Assembly (NCBI GenBank): GCA_947445045.1
Contig: CANFCA010000008.1
Coordinates: 1-12,020, forward strand
DNA from: Gallionellaceae bacterium
Lineage (GTDB): Bacteria > Pseudomonadota > Gammaproteobacteria > Burkholderiales > Gallionellaceae
Length of the DNA: 12,020 bases
Direction: 5' to 3'
A model generated the notes under the pieces. That model saw nothing but the letters and a program-made list of their open reading frames with translations, made no database searches and was not told the DNA's origin. Both the position numbers and the translations under genes were made by a program. Shown one piece after another: positions 1 through 8,087 of this stretch (position 1 is its first letter; each line of letters begins with the position of its first letter).

Positions 1-1164
1 GACAATAATTTTATTTACTAACTTGACTAACTCGTTATCTGCAGCCGCACTGACATCTTCTTGAGTTAGACTACCACTCTCTTCTTCATCACCACCCAAA
101 GTAGACAACAAATCATCCATCGATGATTCATCTGCAGCGGGGAAAGCACCCGTCGCATCAGCCGAAGACTTACCCGAATAAAATGCATCCAAACATTGAA
201 CAAACTCACGTTGCGAGCAAACCCTGTAAACCAACTTGTTTTTTGGGAATATATTATTGACTACTCGCGAAGACTGAATGCGATCTGGGTCAGTCGTTAA
301 AATCACCAGTCCTTCTTGTGTTTCTTCAATTGGAATCCAATGACCACTCTCAACGTATTCACGACGCAAATTCCGCAACAAATCGGTAGGCTTGATGCGA
401 TCTGGTTTATGCGGCTCATACGCCACACCAAAGAACTTGGATAGCGCGCTACCCAATGCGGCAACATTGATTTGAAACTCATCAATCAACACTTCTTCAA
501 GGTCAACGCCTTTGCGTCGCGCCGTACGAGTTGCCAATTCAAATTCCGCCGCTGTCATCACCCCATCAGCAACCAGATAATCGTATTTGGTTTTAATCGC
601 GACAGTTTGTTGACGTTGACGGAATGCGACCGCCATTGTTTGCGACAATTCTTGCACACCTTCTTCGACGGAAGCAAAAAATGGTACCCCCGCTTTATTG
701 TTAATGACTTGAATGATGCCGAGCAGATCACCGCTCGCTCCATCCATAATCGGTGCAACCAACATTTGTTTGGTACGGTATCCCGTACGCTTGTCTACCT
801 CTTGCAAAAAGCGTAAGTGTGGACCGTGATCTTTCAGTTCTTTTTCATCGTAAACATCTTTGATGTTCAGCAGCTTTTTATTCAACGCTGAATACCCAGC
901 AATACTTTGTTCGGCAATCGGCAATTTCAAATCTTTGAAAGAGTTGAGTCCAGTTTTAACTTTGGACACCAGAGAAACTTTGTCATCGCCCACGACATAA
1001 ATAGTGAGCCTATCAGCGTTAAATAGTGCGCAAATATCTTTACTCACGTCCAACATAATCTCATCAACGTTCCCAGTCGCATGGATGCGGTTGATGACAT
1101 GATTGAGATTTTTAGTGAACTCAATACGCTGAGTAATATCCCCAGGATTCGTTGCGACGCTCAT
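1..1164 (-). CDS. GAF-domain GspE/PilB-family secretion or pilus ATPase, N-terminal part only
   Basis: This gene is open through the left edge; 388 codons are visible and the ATPase core (Walker A and B) lies outside. The start is the ATG at 1164, with a good ribosome site (AAGGAG) a few bases upstream. Residues about 15-185 look like a GAF sensory domain. Residues about 203-335 resemble the N-terminal domain of type II secretion/type IV pilus ATPases (T2SSE_N/MshEN), including the typical stretch HWIPIEE, then LVILTTDPDR. An acidic, low-complexity linker follows (about 341-380), and the last residues, NELVKLVNKIIV, match the segment that opens the GspE ATPase core. The family energises pilus assembly or protein secretion at the inner membrane. 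A GAF domain in front is not the standard GspE or PilB layout and suggests ligand control. It is the last visible gene of a signalling block, 36 bases after the phosphodiesterase. No pilin or secretin gene is in the window, so the machine it serves is unknown. Confidence 0.85.
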   Translation of the reverse strand, partial: MSVATNPGDITQRIEFTKNLNHVINRIHATGNVDEIMLDVSKDICALFNADRLTIYVVGDDKVSLVSKVKTGLNSFKDLKLPIAEQSIAGYSALNKKLLNIKDVYDEKELKDHGPHLRFLQEVDKRTGYRTKQMLVAPIMDGASGDLLGIIQVINNKAGVPFFASVEEGVQELSQTMAVAFRQRQQTVAIKTKYDYLVADGVMTAAEFELATRTARRKGVDLEEVLIDEFQINVAALGSALSKFFGVAYEPHKPDRIKPTDLLRNLRREYVESGHWIPIEETQEGLVILTTDPDRIQSSRVVNNIFPKNKLVYRVCSQREFVQCLDAFYSGKSSADATGAFPAADESSMDDLLSTLGGDEEESGSLTQEDVSAAADNELVKLVNKIIV

Positions 1165-1200
1165 TGCTTACTCCTTTGCCTTACGTTGCCAGCCATCTTA

Positions 1201-1965
1201 TTAAAACTCAAATACATGATTATTCAGCAGCATCTTGGGCTGCCTATCGGGCAAGCATTGCTCGATTTCCCGCATGGTTAATTCCAATTCATCCGGCTTG
1301 AGATGAGTGATATATATGTCCGCCTGATGCTTAAATTTAGTCATTTCTGTTGCGAGCAAGTCGGGACAGAAATGTTTAGACAGTACCGCTAATTCCTTTT
1401 CGTGATTGGCAAATGCCGCTTCGATAATCAAATAGCGCAGATTTTCAATTTTATTCACCACATTCCAAAGCGCATCGTTACTGGTGGTATCACCCGTAAA
1501 TACCAAACTTGCCTTGCCGCTATCCAGATGATAGCCCACAGCCGGCACCACATGATTAGCCGGCACAGCAGTAATCTTGCGGCCATTCAATTCAACCGGA
1601 ATTCCGAGTTGTATCGTTTGGTAACGCATGGCGGGTGTTTGCGCATTGGGTATCGCACTAAAGTCAGGCCAAATTTTCCAATTGAAAATATGCTGTTTGA
1701 GGATAGCTTGGGTTTCATCGGTCGCGTAAATGGTTATCGGTTGATCACGCATCAACCACACGCTGTCGATCATCATGGGTAAGCAGGCAATATGATCCAA
1801 ATGGGAGTGGGTAATAAATATATGATCAATCGCACTCATCTCGGCGAGGCTGAGTTCACCGACACCTGTTCCGGCATCAATCAGAATGTCGTGATCCAAC
1901 ACAAAGGAGGTGGTGCGTTGATTACCACCGATTCCACCACTGCATCCTAATACCCTTAGCTTCAT
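1201..1965 (-). CDS. Metallo-beta-lactamase-fold class II 3',5'-cyclic-nucleotide phosphodiesterase
   Basis: A complete 254-residue protein of the metallo-beta-lactamase fold. It starts MKLRVLGCSGGIGG and carries the metal-binding motif THSHLDH (H53, H55, D57, H58), then H138 (ANHVVP), D159 (FTGDTT) and H221 (ITHLKPDE), which together can bind two metal ions. The overall pattern matches proteins annotated as class II cyclic-nucleotide phosphodiesterases, which hydrolyse cAMP or cGMP to the 5' nucleotide. No signal peptide is seen, so it is likely cytoplasmic. It begins 15 bases after the stop of the adenylate cyclase, which strongly supports cAMP as substrate and implies that synthesis and breakdown are made together. 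The ribosome site before the ATG is weak (AAGAT-like). The fold is certain; the substrate is inferred from family resemblance and context, and another small phosphoester is possible. Confidence 0.85.
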   Translation of the reverse strand: MKLRVLGCSGGIGGNQRTTSFVLDHDILIDAGTGVGELSLAEMSAIDHIFITHSHLDHIACLPMMIDSVWLMRDQPITIYATDETQAILKQHIFNWKIWPDFSAIPNAQTPAMRYQTIQLGIPVELNGRKITAVPANHVVPAVGYHLDSGKASLVFTGDTTSNDALWNVVNKIENLRYLIIEAAFANHEKELAVLSKHFCPDLLATEMTKFKHQADIYITHLKPDELELTMREIEQCLPDRQPKMLLNNHVFEF

Positions 1966-1980
1966 AATCTTTTATCTTTA

Positions 1981-4206
1981 TTATTTACTCTTAAATGCAA
2001 ACACGCCATCCCAATCCTTTGCGGGTGGCTCGTTACGAAAATGCGTTACACGTTCCAGATAAATTTTATACAACGCGGTATTCGGCGACATGCGCTGCAG
2101 TACCAACAATTGCTTTTCTGCTTGATTCCATTGTTGCGCTCGGTACAGACGCAGTGCTTCGTGAAACAAATTCACTTCATCTTGCAACGCTGTGCTGACC
2201 TCACCCACCAGACCTATCGGCTCATAAATCGCCACGGGCTTATCTTTACCTACTACCCGCACCTGGTCAAGTTCGCGATAAACAAAATCAGGCACGGCAT
2301 GACGCGTATTTTCACCCACGATAATGCCCACGCCGTATTGCTTGGTAATGCTTTCCAAACGCGAGGCAAGATTCACCGCATCACCCATTACCGTGTAAGC
2401 CACGCGCACTTCCGAACCCATATTACCGACACTTACGCGACCACTATTGATGCCCACACCGACATGAATTTCCGGCCAGCCTTTGGCTTTAAAGTTCGGC
2501 TGCAATTCCCGCAAGGTTTTCTGCATCTCTATGCCCGCCAATATAGCATTACGCGCATGATTAGGCTGAGGTTTAGGCGCACCCCAAAACGCCATGACAC
2601 AATCACCGATGTATTTATCAACCTTACCCTCATGCTTTGAAATTACGCGAGAAAGCGGGGTAAGGAATTCGTTCATCAACTGGCTTAATACTTTGGGGTC
2701 TAGCCCTTCAGAGATAGTCGTAAATCCGCGCACATCGGAAAATAAAATCGTCATCTCGCGGCTTTCACCTTCCATCGACAACAATTGCTCAGGATGTTGG
2801 CTAATCTCATCGACCAACTCGAACGGCACGTAATTTCTAAATCGCTCGGTAATTTGTCGCTTAGTGCGCGTGACGAAAAAGTAACCGTAAGACATATTCA
2901 ACACAAACAGCAACGTAACCATCACCAAACTATTGGCAATAGATAGATAGATATCGCTGTGTTGCCACAGCGCAATACTGAGCCCGAAGCTAATGGCGAA
3001 TGTCGCAACCGCGATGAACACCGCCACCAACGGGCTCATCATCGGCAGCCCAAAACTCAAAGTAACTCCAATCAAGAACAACCACAGCACTTCAACACCC
3101 AACATGTATTTCGGTTGATGTTTCAAATTTTGGTCGAGTATGCCGGCTATCAAATTGGCGTGAACTTCCACTCCGGGAAATGCTCCCCCAACTGGCGTAT
3201 TCCGCATATCTTGCAAACCCAATGCAGTTGTGCCGACTAAAATAATTTTATCTTTAAGTTGTGCAACATTTACTCGGTTATGTAATACATCGGTTAGGGA
3301 AATATAACGAAAGCTGCCTTGCTCACCACGATATGGAACTAAAGTTGCTACGTTTTCATCAACAGGGATTTTTAATACGCGACTTCCCTGCACCAGCTCC
3401 AACCATTCCAAATTTGCGTACTCATTGCCTTCACCTTGTGCAAAACCCGCTTGAATTTTGGGTTGGTCGAATAAAGTTCGCACCATGGCAAGTGACAGGG
3501 ATTCATATTGCGCGCCGTTATATTCCTCCAACATCGGCACGCGGCGCACCTCTCCGTCGCCATCAATAATTGGGTTAATGTGACCAGCACTCGCCGCTGC
3601 TTGTTGCAACTCTGGTAGATTCGCGCCATAGCCATTAAAGTTGGTAAACGCCACAGAATGATTTTTGAATGTGCCAGTAGGGGAAATCGGCGCGGGCAAC
3701 ATGCCCGCAGCATTCTGCGCTTGTTGGTCGGTTAGAAAATAGCCCAGCACTACTTTGCGATCTTTAATTTTGCTGGCGAACAGCTTATCGTATTCAAGTT
3801 GCTGGCTAATTTTTGCGAGAGCAGCTTGAAATCCAACGTCATCTTTAAGCTGATTTTGCCCTAGCTTCTGCAACACTTGCAGACCAGAGCTTTGATCTTT
3901 CTCGGCAAACACCACGTCAAAACCCACCACTAGTACGCCGTATTGATCGAATAACTTATCCATCAACAAGGCTAAACGGTCGCGACTCCACGGCCAACGC
4001 CCTTCTTCTTTGAGGCTTTTTTCATCAATATCAAGAATGACAATGCGCTCATCCACAGTGCGTGGCATTGTCCATTGCAAGCGGTAATCATAAAGAATGT
4101 CAGAAAGCTGATCGACGAAACTCAGCTTGTATAACTGTGCGGCATTACCAACAAAGAGCAGCACGAACAACAATCCTATCCCAATCAGTTTTGCGTTTTT
4201 CTTCAC
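1981..4206 (-). CDS. CHASE2-domain class III adenylate cyclase, membrane-bound
   Basis: A 741-residue membrane cyclase. One membrane helix (about 7-23) is followed by a CHASE2 sensory domain placed in the periplasm (about 25-355), three closely spaced helices (about 369-445) and a cytoplasmic class III catalytic domain (about 483-665). The metal-binding aspartates are D491 (FSDVRGFT) and D535 (KYIGDCVM). The purine-selecting positions are K531 and T605 (AYTVMGD), the Lys/Thr pair of adenylate rather than guanylate cyclases. N612 and R616 (VNLASR) are the transition-state residues. All essential residues are present, so it should make cAMP. A C-terminal tail (about 672-722) resembles a single TPR-like helical hairpin. 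The start is GTG at 4206 with no clear Shine-Dalgarno sequence; an in-frame stop lies three codons upstream, and a later start would remove the first helix. This suggests weak translation. The signal sensed by CHASE2 is unknown. Confidence 0.95.
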   Translation of the reverse strand: MKKNAKLIGIGLLFVLLFVGNAAQLYKLSFVDQLSDILYDYRLQWTMPRTVDERIVILDIDEKSLKEEGRWPWSRDRLALLMDKLFDQYGVLVVGFDVVFAEKDQSSGLQVLQKLGQNQLKDDVGFQAALAKISQQLEYDKLFASKIKDRKVVLGYFLTDQQAQNAAGMLPAPISPTGTFKNHSVAFTNFNGYGANLPELQQAAASAGHINPIIDGDGEVRRVPMLEEYNGAQYESLSLAMVRTLFDQPKIQAGFAQGEGNEYANLEWLELVQGSRVLKIPVDENVATLVPYRGEQGSFRYISLTDVLHNRVNVAQLKDKIILVGTTALGLQDMRNTPVGGAFPGVEVHANLIAGILDQNLKHQPKYMLGVEVLWLFLIGVTLSFGLPMMSPLVAVFIAVATFAISFGLSIALWQHSDIYLSIANSLVMVTLLFVLNMSYGYFFVTRTKRQITERFRNYVPFELVDEISQHPEQLLSMEGESREMTILFSDVRGFTTISEGLDPKVLSQLMNEFLTPLSRVISKHEGKVDKYIGDCVMAFWGAPKPQPNHARNAILAGIEMQKTLRELQPNFKAKGWPEIHVGVGINSGRVSVGNMGSEVRVAYTVMGDAVNLASRLESITKQYGVGIIVGENTRHAVPDFVYRELDQVRVVGKDKPVAIYEPIGLVGEVSTALQDEVNLFHEALRLYRAQQWNQAEKQLLVLQRMSPNTALYKIYLERVTHFRNEPPAKDWDGVFAFKSK

Positions 4207-4252
4207 GCGGGTTTACTATGATTGAGCAGGTTTGTAATATATTTTATGAAGG

Positions 4253-5101
4253 CTACGCTTTAAAATAAAATTCCATTTTAATCCCCGCCAACTCAATTAC
4301 ATCATGGTCATTAAGCTGGCGCGCTTGATTTCCCAAGGCTTGACCATTGACTGAAGGAAATTTTTCGCCCTCTACATGCGTGATAAAAAATCCATGGGGG
4401 CGACGAGTCAACACCGCTACTTGCACACCTGGCTTACCCAAAGTAGTGAGGCTTTTAACCAAATCAAGCTCTTTGCCCGCATTGGCACCAGACAAAATTT
4501 GCACGGTGGCAGACCGTCCTAAAGTTGAAGTTGAAGTCGCAGTCACAGGCATTACGATCGCTGCAACAGCCTGAGTAGTTTCCGCCACAACAGGCGACAC
4601 GCTTGCGGGCGGTGGATTTGGTATCGGAGCAGGTTGTGCCATATATCGACCTGTGGCTTGCCCTTCCTCTTCCAACATCTGACCCAGCTTGGTTTGCGTC
4701 ACGCTCATGCTGGCTGGCTGCACGGGTTTCACTGCACTTTGGGCGGGTTGATTATATGAAGAGCGCACCACCATCGTCCGCTCAAACTCCTCAGAAGTCA
4801 TTTGCGTAATCTGATCGTTTACGTACTTCAGCTTATGTTTGCCGATTTCGATCACATCATTGTTTTGCAGAAAATGTTTTTTAGAGCGCGCGCCATTCAC
4901 TTCCAAGCCGTTCGTACTATCCAAATCCTCAAGAAATGAGTCGTGCAAAATCGTGACAATCGCGGCGTGTTCACCGCTCACCGCCAAGTTATCGATCACA
5001 ATATCGTTATGCGTTTTTCGCCCGATGGTCATGCGCTCTTTGGTCAGCGGATATTCTTTGGCAGGCGCGCCGTTAATAATGAGTACCAGTTTTGCAGCCA
5101 T
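4253..5101 (-). CDS. Double-FHA-domain protein, phosphothreonine reader with a degenerate second FHA
   Basis: A 282-residue soluble protein. The N-terminal FHA domain (about 20-95) has the full phosphothreonine-binding set: G27-R28 (TIGRKTHND), S42 and H45 (SGEH), and N64 (DSTNG). A Pro/Ala/Thr-rich linker (about 115-190) follows, then a second FHA-like beta domain (about 195-282). That second domain keeps LTTLGK, PSVNGQ and the last strands, but has GK instead of GR and no S-x-x-H, so it probably does not bind phosphothreonine. The linker starts with EFERTMVV; T109 there is a plausible phosphorylation site that the FHA domain could read, but this is inference. It lies between the PP2C phosphatase (27 bases upstream) and the cyclase (46 bases downstream), which fits a scaffold that brings phosphorylated partners to the cyclase or the ATPase. 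The ribosome site before the ATG is only moderate (AGGG). Confidence 0.9.
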   Translation of the reverse strand: MAAKLVLIINGAPAKEYPLTKERMTIGRKTHNDIVIDNLAVSGEHAAIVTILHDSFLEDLDSTNGLEVNGARSKKHFLQNNDVIEIGKHKLKYVNDQITQMTSEEFERTMVVRSSYNQPAQSAVKPVQPASMSVTQTKLGQMLEEEGQATGRYMAQPAPIPNPPPASVSPVVAETTQAVAAIVMPVTATSTSTLGRSATVQILSGANAGKELDLVKSLTTLGKPGVQVAVLTRRPHGFFITHVEGEKFPSVNGQALGNQARQLNDHDVIELAGIKMEFYFKA

Positions 5102-5128
5102 AATTTCTAACCCTGTCGCAAATTTTGC

Positions 5129-5953
5129 TTACTTAAAATAGCCTAATAATTTCGCCAACCAACTACGCGGGGTTGCAAAATCAGCTTTCACTTTGACCAA
5201 TATTACCGAGATATTGTCACGACCACCATTGTCGTTTGCCATCTGCACCAACTGCTCAGCCGCTAACGGAAGGTTGCCCTGCATGGCATACAGGACGGAC
5301 TGTATATCGTCATCCTCGACCATGTCATTTAAGCCGTCTGAGCAGAATAAGTAAATATCGCCAATCAACACATCATGCACATGAATTTCGGCAGTTACTT
5401 TGGCATCAATCCCGACAGCACGCGTGACCAAATTTTTATTTTGGGATGAGCGTGCATCTGCAACCGTAATCACACCTGCATCTATCTGCTCTTGCAACAA
5501 AGAATGATCGCGCGTAACAATTTCCAACGCATCACCACGCAAACGATACAGGCGTGAATCGCCCACATGTGCAACCGCGACACGGTTATCGTAAAACACC
5601 CCTGAGACTATCGTCGTACCCATGCCCGCATATTGCGGCTTGCTATGTGCAGCGTGAAAAATGGATAAATTAGCTTTCTGGATACTATCGCGCAATAGCA
5701 ACACCGCAAGCTCTTCGCCACTCACCTCATCGCAATCAATAGCATTGGCAGTTTGCAAGCGCGGGCTGATTTCTGCGTTCACCACCGACACCGCAATCCC
5801 GCTGGCAACCTCACCTGCATTGTATCCGCCCATGCCATCAGCCAACACCACCAAACCGCAAGCAGATTCAAAGCCCACACTGTCTTCGTTGTGCGAACGC
5901 ACCATCCCAGAATGAGTTTGGCTTACTATTTCCAGTGCAGTTAAAACACCCAT
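5129..5953 (-). CDS. PP2C-family Ser/Thr protein phosphatase (Stp type)
   Basis: A 274-residue cytoplasmic PP2C/PPM phosphatase, the usual length for bacterial Stp/PppA-type enzymes. All family motifs are in order: R19 with HNED (21-24), LADGMGG with metal ligand D39-G40, GMGTT (111-115), HVGDSRLYRLR (D132), TRDHS, CSDGLND with D206-G207, and GRDNIS with D246-N247. The manganese/magnesium-binding aspartates are intact, so it should remove phosphate from Ser or Thr. A short tail (about 258-274, SWLAKLLGYFK) is amphipathic and may touch the membrane or a partner. The ATG at 5953 has AGGAA six bases upstream. It is the first gene of the block leading through the FHA protein to the cyclase. No partner kinase is in the window. 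Confidence 0.95.
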   Translation of the reverse strand: MGVLTALEIVSQTHSGMVRSHNEDSVGFESACGLVVLADGMGGYNAGEVASGIAVSVVNAEISPRLQTANAIDCDEVSGEELAVLLLRDSIQKANLSIFHAAHSKPQYAGMGTTIVSGVFYDNRVAVAHVGDSRLYRLRGDALEIVTRDHSLLQEQIDAGVITVADARSSQNKNLVTRAVGIDAKVTAEIHVHDVLIGDIYLFCSDGLNDMVEDDDIQSVLYAMQGNLPLAAEQLVQMANDNGGRDNISVILVKVKADFATPRSWLAKLLGYFK

Positions 5954-6003
5954 TTGCTATTCCTATACAGCTAACTGTGTAGCCATCTCAACTAGTGAAT
6001 CAA

Positions 6004-6028
6004 AGCTTACCATAAGCTAATTCGCTTA
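6004..6028. repeat. Overlapping inverted repeats between uspA and the phosphatase gene
   Basis: Three alternating copies of one short element form mutually exclusive stems. AGCTTA (6004-6009) pairs with TAAGCT (6013-6018) around a three-base loop, and the second element can instead pair with GCTTA (6024-6028), which overlaps the uspA stop codon. The stems are short and AT-rich and no T-tract follows, so this is not a convincing terminator. It may be an RNA-processing or protein-binding site, or chance. It lies in the 72-base gap that separates the sucCD-terC-uspA run from the signalling block, where a promoter would be expected; I could not find a convincing one. Confidence 0.3.
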
Positions 6029-6451
6029 TTTAACCAGTAACACAGGGCATTCAGCAAGGTGCAAAACCTTACTCACCACTGAGCCAAGCAACATCGCCTG
6101 CAAATCGCTATGTCCTTGCTTACTCATCACAATCTGCCCGACACCTTGCTCATGGGCATATTGCACGATCGCTTCAGCAGGCGTTCCCACGCTAATGTGA
6201 TAGTGATAAGGCAAGTTGGCGGCATCCAAAGTGGCACGAGCGTACTGTAACGCTTCCATGCCATGTTCACGATAATAATCTTCGATGGTCTGTTGGTTGA
6301 TGAATAACTTAACATTGCCCACCGCCACTTTCCATTGCACATTCAGCAGCAAAATCTGCGGGGTTTCTTTCAACGTGACAATGTTGGAAATAACAAATTC
6401 CAGCGCGCGATTAGCGTTGTCCGAACCATCCAAAGGAATCAGTATTTTCAT
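6026..6451 (-). CDS. UspA-family universal stress protein
   Basis: A 141-residue single-domain UspA fold. It begins MKILIPLDGSDNA, with the usual early Asp (D8), and ends with the nucleotide-site region MSKQGHSDLQAMLLGS and the closing strand CPVLLVK. In the ATP-binding pattern G-x2-G-x9-G(S/T), the second Gly (G113) and GS (123-124) are present but the first Gly is Ser (S110), so ATP binding is likely but not certain. Members are small cytoplasmic dimers induced by stress or growth arrest; the exact role is usually unknown. The ATG at 6451 has a strong ribosome site (AAGGAG) overlapping the stop of the terC-like gene, and only nine bases separate the two. Coupled translation with that gene is therefore likely. 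Confidence 0.93.
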   Translation of the reverse strand: MKILIPLDGSDNANRALEFVISNIVTLKETPQILLLNVQWKVAVGNVKLFINQQTIEDYYREHGMEALQYARATLDAANLPYHYHISVGTPAEAIVQYAHEQGVGQIVMSKQGHSDLQAMLLGSVVSKVLHLAECPVLLVK

Positions 6452-6460
6452 CTTCGCTCC

Positions 6461-7201
6461 TTAACCCTTGATATTCGACTTTGCATTGACTGCCTCATCC
6501 ACCAGATTAACCGCCACACTCTCAACCGCTTTGCGCGCCGATAACCATTTACCCATAACCAACACCAACACTGCGCCACACACGGGAACTAACCAGTGCA
6601 AATAATGTTGCGTTTCAATTAGCGGCGCGAACAAGGCCTCGCTGACCAACATCTCACCCGCCACATAGCCAAGCAACGCGCCTCCCGCATAAATAATGTA
6701 AGGGAAGCGATCAATCAATTTCAACACCAACTGGCTACTCCATGCAATCAACGGAATGCTAATGAGCAAACCAAACACTAGCAAAGGCATATTGCCTTTC
6801 GCCGCCGCAGCCACTCCCAGCACGTTATCCAAGCTCATCACAAAATCCGCAATGATGATGGTTTTTACCGCGCCAAACAGCCGCGTATCCGCCTTGATGT
6901 TATCTTCACTGTGTTCGTCTTCCGGCAAAATCAGCTTAACACCTATCCACAACAACAACAGCGCACCAACCAGTTTCAAGTAAGGCAATGCGAGCAAGCT
7001 GACCGCAAAAAATGTCAGCACGATGCGCAGGACTATCGCACCACCCACGCCGAACAAAATGCCTTTCTTACGTTGCTCGGCTGGCAAATTACGACATGCC
7101 AACGCAATCACCACCGCGTTGTCGCCGCTCAACAGCAGATCAATCATGATGATCTTGCAAACATCTATCCAAAACTGACCTGTAGCTAACATCTCCAGCA
7201 T
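6461..7201 (-). CDS. TerC-family (YjbE-like) integral membrane protein, probable metal ion exporter
   Basis: A 246-residue protein with about seven hydrophobic helices (roughly 12-35, 48-71, 75-92, 110-131, 138-157, 166-186, 203-220). The two halves each carry the TerC signature of an acidic residue followed by S-x-D-N: D21 with SGDN (25-28), and D119 with SLDN (123-126). These motifs lie inside helices and mark the family, members of which export Mn2+ or take part in tellurite resistance and calcium or manganese supply to secreted proteins. A charged loop (about 93-106, EDEHSEDN) lies between the halves. The start at 7201 is four bases after the sucD stop, and its ribosome site (AAGGG) lies inside the end of sucD, so it is translationally linked to sucCD. 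No manganese riboswitch can fit before it. The transported ion cannot be told from sequence. Confidence 0.9.
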   Translation of the reverse strand: MLEMLATGQFWIDVCKIIMIDLLLSGDNAVVIALACRNLPAEQRKKGILFGVGGAIVLRIVLTFFAVSLLALPYLKLVGALLLLWIGVKLILPEDEHSEDNIKADTRLFGAVKTIIIADFVMSLDNVLGVAAAAKGNMPLLVFGLLISIPLIAWSSQLVLKLIDRFPYIIYAGGALLGYVAGEMLVSEALFAPLIETQHYLHWLVPVCGAVLVLVMGKWLSARKAVESVAVNLVDEAVNAKSNIKG

Positions 7202-7205
7202 AAAA

Positions 7206-8087
7206 CTAACCCTTTAATAACTTTTGCATCACACGTCCCATTTCAGCAGGGTTACGCGTAATGTGTATGCCGCATTCTTCCATCACCGCCAGCTTGTCAT
7301 CCGCACCACCTTGACCACCGGAAATAATTGCCCCTGCGTGCCCCATACGTTTGCCTGGTGGAGCAGTGATGCCTGCAATAAAGCCGACGACAGGCTTTTT
7401 CATATTGTCTTTAATCCAGCGTGCGCATTCCTCTTCGTCGCTGCCGCCAATCTCGCCGACCATAATGACGGCATCGGTTTCCGCATCGTCGTTGAACAAC
7501 TTCATCACATCGAGATGCTTCAAACCATTGATAGGATCGCCCCCAATACCCACGCAAGAAGACTGCCCCAAGCCAAGCGCAGTGAGCTGCCCAACCGCTT
7601 CATATGTGAGCGTACCGGAACGTGACACCACGCCGATGCGTCCTTTTCGATGAATGTGTCCGGGCATGATGCCGATTTTAATTTCATCTGGCGTAATCAA
7701 ACCCGGGCAATTTGGCCCGATTAACACCGTACGTTTCCCCGCCATTTTGTAGCGAGTACGCAGCATGTCATGCACGGGAATTCCCTCGGTGATGCAAATC
7801 ACCAGATCCAAATCCGCTTCGACGGCTTCATCAATCGCTGCTGCGGCATAAGGAGGCGGCACATAAATCACCGATACGGTTGCGCCTGTTTGTTGTTTGG
7901 CTTCTAAGACACTGTTGTAAATCGGCACACCCTCAAAATTTTGCCCGCCTTTTTTTGGCGTAACGCCAGCAACAAAACAATTTTTTCCGTTCGCATAGGC
8001 AATGCAGTTTTGCGTGTGGAATTGCCCCACTTTGCCCGTCATACCTTGTGTCATGACGCGAGTATTTTTATTGATGAGTATCGACAT
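7206..8087 (-). CDS. sucD: Succinyl-CoA synthetase (succinate-CoA ligase) alpha subunit
   Basis: A 293-residue protein, close to the 289 residues of the E. coli subunit. The N-terminal CoA-binding Rossmann domain has [11 protein letters not shown] (15-25) and VTPKKGG (42-48). The C-terminal ligase domain has GPNCPGL (124-130), SRSGTLTYE (145-153) and the phosphorylated catalytic histidine H250 in MGHAGAII. With SucC it converts succinyl-CoA, phosphate and ADP (or GDP) to succinate, CoA and ATP (or GTP) in the TCA cycle. Its ATG overlaps the sucC stop by one base (TAATG), with AGGAG just upstream, the classic arrangement for equal production of the two subunits. No anomaly is seen. Confidence 0.98.
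   Translation of the reverse strand: MSILINKNTRVMTQGMTGKVGQFHTQNCIAYANGKNCFVAGVTPKKGGQNFEGVPIYNSVLEAKQQTGATVSVIYVPPPYAAAAIDEAVEADLDLVICITEGIPVHDMLRTRYKMAGKRTVLIGPNCPGLITPDEIKIGIMPGHIHRKGRIGVVSRSGTLTYEAVGQLTALGLGQSSCVGIGGDPINGLKHLDVMKLFNDDAETDAVIMVGEIGGSDEEECARWIKDNMKKPVVGFIAGITAPPGKRMGHAGAIISGGQGGADDKLAVMEECGIHITRNPAEMGRVMQKLLKG

Noticed and set aside
472..816. 114-codon open frame on the plus strand
   Set aside because: It lies opposite the continuous GAF/GspE reading frame, which has clear domains and a good ribosome site.
2041..2640. 199-codon open frame on the plus strand
   Set aside because: It lies wholly opposite the conserved cyclase catalytic domain and has a His/Arg-rich composition typical of an antisense shadow.
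3372..3713. 113-codon frame on the minus strand inside the cyclase gene
   Set aside because: Another frame of the CHASE2 region; the main frame is unbroken, so there is no frameshift.
7202..7205. Manganese riboswitch (yybP-ykoY) before the TerC-family gene
   Set aside because: Only four bases separate it from sucD, leaving no room for a leader RNA.
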